Source of the DNA: JANMCE01 sp031360915
GTDB lineage: Bacteria; Actinomycetota; Acidimicrobiia; Acidimicrobiales; Ilumatobacteraceae
Direction: 5' to 3'
Length of the DNA: 5,043 bases
NCBI GenBank assembly: GCA_031360915.1
Contig: JANMCE010000366.1
Span: 1 to 5,043, forward strand
Below are positions 1 through 5,043 of this stretch, in pieces (the stretch's first letter is position 1; each line of letters opens with the position of its first letter). Under the pieces are notes generated by a model. That model made no database searches, had not been told where the DNA came from, and was given only the letters and a program-made list of their open reading frames with translations. A program made the position numbers and the translations under genes.

Positions 1-677
1 GGAGCTCGGTTTGGTCGTGCGCGTGTCGGGCTGCCGAGGACGGTGACATGTGTAAACACGTCGTCGCAACCCTCTCGCGGCAACCCACGGGGACGACGTG
101 TCGCTTGGTGCGAGTGTGGCGACCCCACCGATATCGGATGCCACCACGGCGGTGGATGTGGCTGAGTTCGTGTCCGGGCTCGATCACGACGAACTTGTCG
201 CTCTTGTGCTGGCTCAAGTCGAGGCTGATTGGCGCTTACGCGTGCAGCTCCTGGCGCGCGGCCGCGGCGACGAGTTCGCCGATCGACGAGTGGGCATGGC
301 GTCGGTGGATCGAGTCTGCGTTTGCTCCGTACGGCGATTACGTCCACTATCGCGAGGCCGCCGGTTGGGCACGCGACGTGGACGCGATGGTGAGGTCGGT
401 TGGTGACCTGATCGAGACGCACCCAGCCCAGGCCATTGCACTGTTGGAGCACGCCTATGGTCAGGCCAACGCTGCGATTCAGTGGATCGATGATTCCGAC
501 GGTTACCTCACGACAATCGCCGCCGACATCGGAGAGTTCCACCTCGCAGCGTGCGAAGCGGCTCGACCCGATCCTGCCGAGCTTGCCCGACGGCTCGTTG
601 ACCTGGAATTGACGTCCGAGCGCCGAATCATCAGCAATCGAGGGTCGTTTCGTAGGCGGCTTTCAACAGTTCGGTGA
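1..677 (+). pseudogene. SWIM zinc-finger protein, 5'-partial, two compensating frameshifts, 3'-truncated
   Basis: The gene enters from the left edge in frame 3, so its start is not visible. A SWIM finger is clear: Cys codons at 18-20 and 24-26, then Cys 51-53 and His 57-59 (CAC-x8-CKH, followed by VVAT). After about position 90 the family-like sequence (VDVAEFVSGLDHDELVALVL, then EADWRLRVQLLAR) lies in frame 2. From about 258 it is back in frame 3 (SPIDEWAWRRWIESAF, GDYVHYREAAGWARDVDAM, QWIDDSDGYL, AARPDPAELARRLVDLELTS). This order matches the long SWIM proteins of actinobacteria, which have a helical C-terminal region after the finger. Frame 3 has no stop from position 3 to 675, so an uncorrected product would carry a roughly 55-residue Trp/Arg/Cys-rich wrong-frame segment. 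Family resemblance ends near 620; the last about 18 codons are antisense to the convergent neighbour. Full-length relatives, as I recall, continue for a hundred or more residues. Alternatives are a sequencing error (the first indel is in a G run) or a true pseudogene. Confidence 0.75.
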
Positions 678-1446
678 GGGGAAGGCCACTGGCGGTTGCC
701 TCGAATGTGCCTAGGCGGGACAACACGGCGTGTGCGGGAGTGGCTGGTTCGGCGGCAGGGACGGCCGGCCTGGTGCCAATGCCGTCGACGGCGCCGGTCG
801 GTCGGAGCGGCCACCATGGTGCGATTTCATCGGCAGCGCTGTCCGTGGACGCCTGGCCGGCTACGAGCGCAAGAATCTGCTCTTTGGTGCGGCCCTGCCA
901 TTGGAGGAGCTGCCACGGATCACGGTCGAGCTGGTCGGCGAAGACGTAGAGGACGGCGGCCTGGTGTTTGCAGGGGTCACCCCAGTCGGGGCAGCTGCAT
1001 GTGGCCTTCATATCGCTCCACCGGACCGGGAAGAGTTTGGATCCGGTAGAGGCGAAGACGTCTTCGAGGTCAGGCGGTATTTCACCGGCAAGCAGCCGAG
1101 CGGCGAACCCGAGGCGTGTTTGTATCGCTGCCTCGATCTTGCCCCATTGCTGCGTCGTTGGGGTGACGACCCTTACCCGTACCTCGTAGGGCCGACTACG
1201 TGATCCTTGCACCTTCGCGGTGATGACACCTTCGGCGATGTCAATCGAGACGACTTGCCCTTTCCGCGCGTACGCTCGGCCTCTGGTCATGCGCCCGCCA
1301 AGACCATAGGAGTCGAGCACCGCAACGAAGCGTTTCGACCACCAACTGTCGGCCATTGCACCGCGGGTCTTGGTCGTAGCGATCCCGCCAGTCACGGCGC
1401 GGGGCTTTGACGGAGCAAAGTTCTGCCAGGAATCGTTGTACGGCAT
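631..1446 (-). CDS. SWIM zinc-finger protein, partner of SNF2 ATPase
   Basis: This is a complete 271-residue protein. The N-terminus carries family-typical motifs (WWSKRFVAVLDSYGLGGRM at about 35-53, then RGRAYARKGQV), followed by a beta-rich stretch with VQGSRSRPYEVRV. The SWIM finger is C150-x-C152-x6-C159-x-H161 (CSCPDWGDPCKH). It is followed by AAVLYVFADQLDRDPWQLLQW and GRTKEQILAL, which match the SWIM proteins encoded beside SNF2 helicases in actinobacteria. SWIM fingers bind zinc and are thought to mediate DNA or protein contacts; no enzymatic motif is visible. The C-terminus (PLTELLKAAYETTLDC) looks like the normal family end, so the gene appears intact. The ATG overlaps the SNF2 stop by one base (TGATG), with GAGGA at 1456-1460 nine bases upstream, which supports this start and translational coupling. 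The 3' end overlaps the convergent SWIM reading frame by 47 bp. Cytoplasmic; the precise role is unknown. Confidence 0.92.
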   Translation of the reverse strand: MPYNDSWQNFAPSKPRAVTGGIATTKTRGAMADSWWSKRFVAVLDSYGLGGRMTRGRAYARKGQVVSIDIAEGVITAKVQGSRSRPYEVRVRVVTPTTQQWGKIEAAIQTRLGFAARLLAGEIPPDLEDVFASTGSKLFPVRWSDMKATCSCPDWGDPCKHQAAVLYVFADQLDRDPWQLLQWQGRTKEQILALVAGQASTDSAADEIAPWWPLRPTGAVDGIGTRPAVPAAEPATPAHAVLSRLGTFEATASGLPLTELLKAAYETTLDC

Positions 1447-4115
1447 CAGGCGAAATCCTCGTCCGAGTCGCTCGAGCGAAGGGCGATCACATCGCGGAGT
1501 TGATCCGTTGAAAGTTCCGTGATCCAGCCTTCACCGGTGCCGACGACCGATTCGGCCAGCGCACGCTTTGCCGTAATCATCGCGTCGATACGTTCCTCGA
1601 TGGTTCCCGACGAAACCAGTTTGTGGACGAGCACGGTACGCTTTTGCCCAATCCGATACGCCCGGTCGGTCGCCTGGTCTTCGACCGCGGGGTTCCACCA
1701 CCGATCGAGGTGGATGACGTGGCCCGCGGCCGTCAGGTTGAGGCCCGTGCCACCCGCCTTGATGGACAGTAGGAATAGGTTCGGCCCATCTGGCGCTTGG
1801 AACTGCTCGACCATGGCGTCACGTTTCTTGCGGGTCACGCCGCCGTGCAACCACAGGGGTGCCTGCCCGTAGCGGGCTGCGAGATAAGGCACAAGGATGT
1901 CGCCCCACTCGGCGAACTGGGTGAACAACAGCACCCTGTCACCAGCGGCGATGATCTCATCCAACAGTTCCTCGACACGGCTGAGCTTGCCGGATCGACC
2001 GGCCAGAGCCGAACCATCGCGGGCGAAGTGCGCTGGATGGTTGCAGACTTGCTTGAGTTTCCCGATGCCGGCGAGCACAAGACCTCGACGCTCAATGCCC
2101 TCGGACTCGTCCGCCTTACGCAAGAGATCATCGACCACGGCTCGGTACAGCGTCGCCTGTTCACGGGTGAGCGGAACATGCTCGGTTTGTTCAATCTTGT
2201 CGGGCAGATCGTCGATAATCGTTCGATCGGTCTTCAAGCGGCGAAGCACGAACGGTCCGGTAATCCGCCGCAAGAGAGCGGTCGCACCGGCATCGTGGTC
2301 GGTCTCGATCGGCGTCGCGAACCGTCGTTTGAACTCGGTTTGCGTGCCGAGCAGACCTGGGTTCAGCACATGCATCAGCGACCAGAGTTCGCCCAATCGG
2401 TTCTCGACCGGCGTGCCCGTGAGCGCGATGCGGCGACTCGCGTTCAACTGGCGGATCGCCTTGGTCTGGGCGGTGCCTGGGTTCTTCACCTGTTGTGCCT
2501 CGTCGAGCACCAGTCGCCCCCACGGAACGATCTGCAACAACGTCAGATCGCGGGCCACAAGCGAATAGGTGGTGAGGACAACGTCGGCATCGGCACGCGC
2601 TGCCGTGATCTGTTCCTCCGTGCGCAGCCGGTCGGGGCCATGGTGCACCTTGACCCGCAGCGTGGGGGCGAACCGTTCCAGCTCGCGCTGCCAATTGCCA
2701 AGCACAGACACCGGGCAGACCACCAGCGTTGGCTCGTCGATGGGGTCGGAAAGCAACGTGGCGATGAGCTGAGCGGTTTTGCCGAGACCCATGTCGTCAG
2801 CCAGACAGGCCCCAAGACCGAGCCGGCCGAGAAAGGTCAACCAGCCGGTGCCTCGCTGTTGATAGGGACGCAATTGGCCGGTGAACCCGGGAGGATCGCT
2901 GATCGGAGCAATGGTGGCGTGCAGCGCGCCGTCAAGTAACTCCCCAAGCCAGCCGCTTGCGGTCACATCGGCGTCGTCGATGTTCGCCGGTAGGCCGATC
3001 CCAGGCAGACCAAGCGCGGTACGCATCAACTCTGCTGCTGTGGCCTGCCCCTTACCGCCGACGGCGGCAATGACCGCAGCCAACTCAAGTGGATCAAGTT
3101 CGACCCATTCGCCCCGCACCCGCACCAGGCTCTGTTTGGTAGCCGCGGCCCGCTCCAAGTCATGCAGGTCGTCGGCACTCAACGTGGTTTGACCGAGGGC
3201 CGCTTCCCAGGTGAACGACACCATCTGATCGAACCCGAAGCCCGAACTTCCACCCGACACAGCGGTGCCCGACGAGCGCTTCGCCGTCGCCTTGGCCCGA
3301 AGCCGTACTCGTTGACGTTGCGACCACCAGCCCGGCAGGTTCAGACCAATTCCCGCGTCCGTCAGCACCGCGACTCGGTCGCGAATGAACGCGACGACCG
3401 CCTCGGCAGTTAGGTCGATGCCTGATGGCCGAGCTGCGTCGAGCAAGCCAGCCAGCTCGGGCGCAAGGCGAGCGACTCGGCCAAGGCCTTGCAGCAGTTC
3501 GGCGACCGCAGACGGAGGAAACGGTGAGTCGGTCTGCCAAAGCTGGCCTGCGTCGACGAGCAGGCTTGGTTCGTCGCTGTCTTGCACCAGAACATCGACC
3601 CGCCAATCGACTTGCCCGTTCACCGGTTCGCTCAGTCGCAGCACAACCCGGGTGCGGGTCTGCGATGCGGCTCCAGCACGAACCCAGGACGAAACGCTGT
3701 CGGCAAGCGCACCGACCTTGGCCGGCTCGAAGCTGGTCGGCAGGAGTGGATCCGCGCTGGTCAGCGCGTGCAGCCAGGCCTCGGTGACCGTCAATCGGCC
3801 GCGCCGTTTGGCCACCAGAGGTGTCGCGCTAAGCCGGCCTCGCATCAGCTTGTCGACGCCAAGGGCGAGGGTCTCGGCAGCACTTCGGTGCCCATCGGGC
3901 GTTTGGTCGGTAACGAGCGAGCGGACCAGGTCCCGGTCGGCCGCCGTCGGCAGCGGCCACCACCAGGATCGGCCTCGCCCTTCGGGCGTAAGCGTCAGGC
4001 CGGGCACTACTTGCCCATTCTCCACGAAGTACGCGGCGAGCGCGTCGAAACGCTCGGCCAACAGGCAGTCGTCCTCCTTCTCGCTTTCGGTGCTCGCTCG
4101 GGTGCTGGTGATCAT
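1446..4115 (-). CDS. SNF2/RapA-family DNA-dependent ATPase (HelZ-like helicase)
   Basis: The 889-residue protein has a complete SF2/SNF2 motor in its C-terminal half: Q-motif region GQLRPYQQRGTGWL (413-426), Walker A DMGLGKT (441-447, K446), motif Ia LVVCPVSVLGNW (464-475), Walker B LDEAQ (537-541), motif III LTGTPVEN (565-572), motif IV LLFTQF (729-734), motif V AGGTGLNL (787-794), and motif VI DQATDRAYRIGQ (813-824) with the presumed arginine fingers R818 and R821. No key residue is missing. The region before the motor (about 230-390) resembles the SNF2-associated domain (DUF3670 type). SNF2 proteins use ATP to translocate on duplex DNA and displace or remodel bound proteins; strand separation is usually absent. 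The ATG at 4115 overlaps the stop of a micro-ORF (ATGA) and has no clear Shine-Dalgarno sequence of its own, so translation is probably coupled. The SWIM gene follows with a one-base overlap. Relatives I recall (mycobacterial HelZ, about 1,000 residues) carry roughly 100-150 more N-terminal residues, so the N-terminus here looks short. Confidence 0.95.
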   Translation of the reverse strand: MITSTRASTESEKEDDCLLAERFDALAAYFVENGQVVPGLTLTPEGRGRSWWWPLPTAADRDLVRSLVTDQTPDGHRSAAETLALGVDKLMRGRLSATPLVAKRRGRLTVTEAWLHALTSADPLLPTSFEPAKVGALADSVSSWVRAGAASQTRTRVVLRLSEPVNGQVDWRVDVLVQDSDEPSLLVDAGQLWQTDSPFPPSAVAELLQGLGRVARLAPELAGLLDAARPSGIDLTAEAVVAFIRDRVAVLTDAGIGLNLPGWWSQRQRVRLRAKATAKRSSGTAVSGGSSGFGFDQMVSFTWEAALGQTTLSADDLHDLERAAATKQSLVRVRGEWVELDPLELAAVIAAVGGKGQATAAELMRTALGLPGIGLPANIDDADVTASGWLGELLDGALHATIAPISDPPGFTGQLRPYQQRGTGWLTFLGRLGLGACLADDMGLGKTAQLIATLLSDPIDEPTLVVCPVSVLGNWQRELERFAPTLRVKVHHGPDRLRTEEQITAARADADVVLTTYSLVARDLTLLQIVPWGRLVLDEAQQVKNPGTAQTKAIRQLNASRRIALTGTPVENRLGELWSLMHVLNPGLLGTQTEFKRRFATPIETDHDAGATALLRRITGPFVLRRLKTDRTIIDDLPDKIEQTEHVPLTREQATLYRAVVDDLLRKADESEGIERRGLVLAGIGKLKQVCNHPAHFARDGSALAGRSGKLSRVEELLDEIIAAGDRVLLFTQFAEWGDILVPYLAARYGQAPLWLHGGVTRKKRDAMVEQFQAPDGPNLFLLSIKAGGTGLNLTAAGHVIHLDRWWNPAVEDQATDRAYRIGQKRTVLVHKLVSSGTIEERIDAMITAKRALAESVVGTGEGWITELSTDQLRDVIALRSSDSDEDFA
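1455..1460 (-). promoter_or_regulatory. ribosome binding site of the SWIM gene inside the SNF2 gene
   Basis: The minus strand reads GAGGAT at 1460-1455, nine bases before the ATG at 1446-1444. It lies within the last codons of the SNF2 gene. Together with the TGATG stop/start overlap it indicates reinitiation by ribosomes finishing the SNF2 reading frame, which would keep the two products in a fixed ratio. Confidence 0.6.
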
Positions 4116-4210
4116 CGGGCGATGGCGTAGAGCACGGCACTCGTGACGGCGCTGATTGCAAGCACCTTGTAGACGCTATCGGCAAAGCCAAACCTGATCA
4201 CGGTCCACAT
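4112..4210 (-). CDS. micro-ORF: single-helix membrane peptide coupled to the SNF2 gene
   Basis: The peptide is 32 residues from the ATG at 4210-4208. It starts MWTVIRFGFADSVYKV and ends with a hydrophobic stretch (VLAISAVTSAVLYAIA, then Arg and stop) long enough for one short transmembrane helix. The TGA stop (4114-4112) overlaps the ATG of the SNF2 gene (4115-4113) as ATGA, the classic coupling arrangement. A Shine-Dalgarno-like AGGTGG at 4224-4219 sits eight bases before the ATG. An in-frame ATG at 4255 would give 47 residues (adding MTLTRSSEGGQVVST), but it has no good ribosome binding site. I do not recognise the peptide. It could be a real membrane microprotein, a leader whose translation feeds ribosomes into the SNF2 gene, or a chance ORF. 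The start spacing, the ATGA overlap and the compact hydrophobic composition favour a translated ORF. Confidence 0.55.
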   Translation of the reverse strand: MWTVIRFGFADSVYKVLAISAVTSAVLYAIAR

Positions 4211-4218
4211 CGTAGACA

Positions 4219-4224
4219 CCACCT
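4219..4224 (-). promoter_or_regulatory. ribosome binding site of the micro-ORF
   Basis: AGGTGG on the minus strand, eight bases before the ATG at 4210-4208. It decides for the 32-residue form over the 47-residue form starting at 4255. It is also the nearest recognisable ribosome entry site for the SNF2 gene, which lacks one of its own. Confidence 0.45.
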
Positions 4225-4253
4225 GACCGCCTTCGGAGGAGCGTGTGAGTGTC

Positions 4254-4288
4254 ATTCACGCTGCAGTGCATCCGTGGCCGGCGTGAAT
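4254..4288. repeat. 8-bp perfect inverted repeat upstream of the operon
   Basis: ATTCACGC at 4254-4261 is matched by GCGTGAAT at 4281-4288, with 19 bases between (arm centres 27 bp apart). It straddles the upstream edge of the micro-ORF region; one arm overlaps the alternative ATG at 4255. No T-run follows on either strand, so it is a poor intrinsic terminator. It could be an operator for a dimeric repressor or an RNA hairpin in the operon leader. An 8-bp match can also arise by chance. Confidence 0.3.
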
Positions 4289-4403
4289 CCGCAGGGCAAA
4301 CTGCTGACGGATAGCGACGAGCCCACGGTTGATTGACACCTTGGCATAGTACGCGCCGGCACTCAGCCCGCTTCGTTAAGACCTCGGGTCGGTGAGCCTC
4401 CCG
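4256..4403. other. intergenic region between the repeat-protein gene and the SNF2 operon
   Basis: These 148 bp separate two minus-strand genes, so they should hold the terminator of the repeat-protein gene and the promoter of the micro-ORF/SNF2/SWIM operon. I cannot identify either with confidence. A weak -10-like TACTAT lies on the minus strand at 4351-4346 without a convincing -35 at 16-18 bp. No GC-rich hairpin followed by a T tract is visible after the stop at 4404. The 8-bp inverted repeat at 4254-4288 is the only clear structure, and its arms lie mostly in the left part of this region. Confidence 0.5.
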
Positions 4404-5043
4404 TCATGGGTATGTGCCTTGGAGGTCAACGAGTAGGTGGGCTGCGTGGTCGGTGTATAGGCAGAAGGTGCCGTCGGGGTCGACGTTGACGACTGCGCTG
4501 TTGGCGATGTCGAGGCCGGCTTGGTAGTTGACGTTCGAGTTGTTTTGTAGGCCGGGGAGCAGTGTGGAGCATTTGTCCGCGGTCACGTAGCCCGCTCCGG
4601 CCGCGCCAGTCACGGTCAAGTTCACGAGCACCGCGGATGTCCCTGCGGGGACACCAGTGTTCACCCGTGTGATCGACCCCGCCGCGGGCCGCGTGCCGAT
4701 TCGTGTGTTCAGGATCCGCGTCGGGGTCGATGTGGTGAGATCCCGACCCACCGGGGTTTGGTATGTGCCTTGGAGATCAACGAGTAGGTGGGCTGCGTGG
4801 TCGGTGTACAGGCAGAAGGTGCCGTCGGGGTCGACGTTGACGACTGCGCTGTTGGCGATGTCAAGGCCGGCTTGGTAGTTGACGTTCGAGTTGTTTTGTA
4901 GGCCGGGGAGCAGTGTCGAGCATTTGTCCGCGGTTACGTAGCCTGCTCCGACCGCGCCGGTCACGGTCAAGTTCACGAGGACCGCGGATGTGCCTGCCGG
5001 GACACCGGTGGCGACGCGTGTGATCGACCCGGCTTCCGGACGT
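4404..5043 (-). CDS. secreted/surface repeat protein, C-terminal part (gene runs off the right edge)
   Basis: The frame is open from the window edge (reading RPEAGSITRVATGVPAGTSA) to the TGA at 4406-4404, giving about 212 visible residues; the true start and any signal peptide lie outside. The sequence is two copies of a 117-residue unit. Each unit contains GVPAGTSAVLVNLTVTGA, GAGYVTADKCSTLLPGLQ, NNSNVNYQAGLDIANSAVV, and DGTFCLYTDHAAHLLVDLQ followed by GTY. A linker (TPVGRDLTTSTPTRILNTR) separates the copies. Thr, Val, Asn and Gly richness with alternating hydrophobics suggests beta-sandwich domains. Each unit has exactly two cysteines (DKC and FCLY), which could form one intradomain disulfide, consistent with an extracytoplasmic protein. 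The protein ends directly after the last unit (LQGTYP) with no sortase motif or membrane anchor. I associate such repeats with surface proteins of Acidimicrobiia, where they often follow other extracellular domains; no enzymatic function can be assigned. Confidence 0.85.
   Translation of the reverse strand, partial: RPEAGSITRVATGVPAGTSAVLVNLTVTGAVGAGYVTADKCSTLLPGLQNNSNVNYQAGLDIANSAVVNVDPDGTFCLYTDHAAHLLVDLQGTYQTPVGRDLTTSTPTRILNTRIGTRPAAGSITRVNTGVPAGTSAVLVNLTVTGAAGAGYVTADKCSTLLPGLQNNSNVNYQAGLDIANSAVVNVDPDGTFCLYTDHAAHLLVDLQGTYP
4411..5043 (-). repeat. tandem 351-bp in-frame coding repeat
   Basis: The segment 4411-4692 repeats at 4762-5043, an offset of exactly 351 bp (117 codons); the 69-bp linker 4693-4761 completes the period. 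A hand alignment of the 282 bp gives 21 mismatches (about 92-93% identity) and no indels. Only 4 mismatches fall in the first 160 bases (the C-terminal side of each unit), and many of the rest are silent. Because the repeat reaches the right edge, further copies may follow outside the window. Confidence 0.9.

Noticed and set aside
730..1203. Plus-strand open frame of 157 codons
   Set aside because: Antisense to the well-supported SWIM zinc-finger gene; no independent evidence of coding.
1797..2939. Long plus-strand open frame of 380 codons
   Set aside because: It is wholly antisense to the SNF2 motor domain, whose motifs are intact on the minus strand. The predicted protein has no recognisable domain. 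Long shadow frames are expected in GC-rich DNA.
3385..4146. Plus-strand open frame of 253 codons, and a second one at 3582-4130
   Set aside because: Both lie antisense to the SNF2 N-terminal half, are rich in Arg, Ser and Ala, and show no motif; treated as codon-bias shadows.
4245..4286. Plus-strand 13-codon ORF (GTG start, peptide MSVIHAAVHPWPA) behind GGAGGA at 4235-4240
   Set aside because: The ribosome site is strong, but no plus-strand gene follows that it could lead into, and the sequence coincides with the inverted repeat. Probably chance.
4333..4338. Perfect TTGACA -35-like hexamer on the plus strand
   Set aside because: No -10-like sequence at 16-18 bp downstream (GC-rich there), and no plus-strand gene follows.
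4346..4351. TACTAT -10-like hexamer on the minus strand
   Set aside because: Only four of six consensus bases and no matching -35; mentioned in the intergenic entry but not called as a promoter.
4256..4375. Minus-strand open frame of about 39 codons (contains AYYAKVSINRGLVAIRQQF)
   Set aside because: There is no ATG and only a GTG at 4339-4337 with a poor context. I do not recognise it; it might be a gene remnant, but support is too weak to annotate.
4370..4403. Possible terminator after the repeat-protein gene
   Set aside because: Only a 4-bp CGGG/CCCG pairing was found and no T tract; not enough to call a terminator.

Overview
This looks like chromosomal DNA of a high-GC actinobacterium. 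The strongest clue is the secreted repeat protein at the right end: its repeat, with motifs such as GAGYVTADKC, DGTFCLYTD and LLVDLQGTY, is a type I associate with Acidimicrobiia (Ilumatobacter-like marine or freshwater lineages). The class assignment is inference from remembered protein style, not a database result.

Layout, left to right. (1) Positions 1-677, plus strand: the interior of a SWIM zinc-finger gene that starts before the window. It carries a clear CxC...CxH finger. The family-like sequence then moves to another frame and back again (two compensating indels), and family-like sequence stops abruptly near 620, only about 10 bp from the stop of the convergent neighbour. I call it a probable pseudogene or an indel-affected gene. 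(2) Positions 631-1446, minus: a complete 271-residue SWIM zinc-finger protein. (3) Positions 1446-4115, minus: an 889-residue SNF2-family DEAD/H ATPase with all helicase motifs. Its stop overlaps the start of the SWIM gene (TGATG). (4) Positions 4112-4210 or 4112-4255, minus: an unlisted small ORF coding for a one-helix membrane peptide, whose stop overlaps the ATPase start as ATGA. (5) Positions 4256-4403: a 148-bp intergenic stretch, with an 8-bp inverted repeat straddling its left edge (4254-4288). (6) Positions 4404-5043, minus: the C-terminal end of a secreted or surface repeat protein with two near-identical 351-bp tandem units.

The small ORF, SNF2 ATPase and SWIM gene look like one translationally coupled minus-strand operon (small ORF -> SNF2 -> SWIM). 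SNF2 plus SWIM pairs are a recurring actinobacterial arrangement (I recall the mycobacterial HelZ/Rv2101-Rv2102 pair). The likely theme is ATP-driven remodelling of DNA or nucleoprotein by the SNF2 motor with a SWIM protein as nucleic-acid or protein-binding partner. The cellular role is not established from sequence. The second, damaged SWIM gene facing this pair may once have been part of the same module.

The most unusual items are the overlapping membrane micro-ORF in front of the SNF2 gene, the apparent lack of the family's N-terminal domain in the SNF2 protein, and the double-frameshifted, 3'-truncated SWIM gene. No RNA genes, CRISPR arrays, insertion sequences or att sites were seen.
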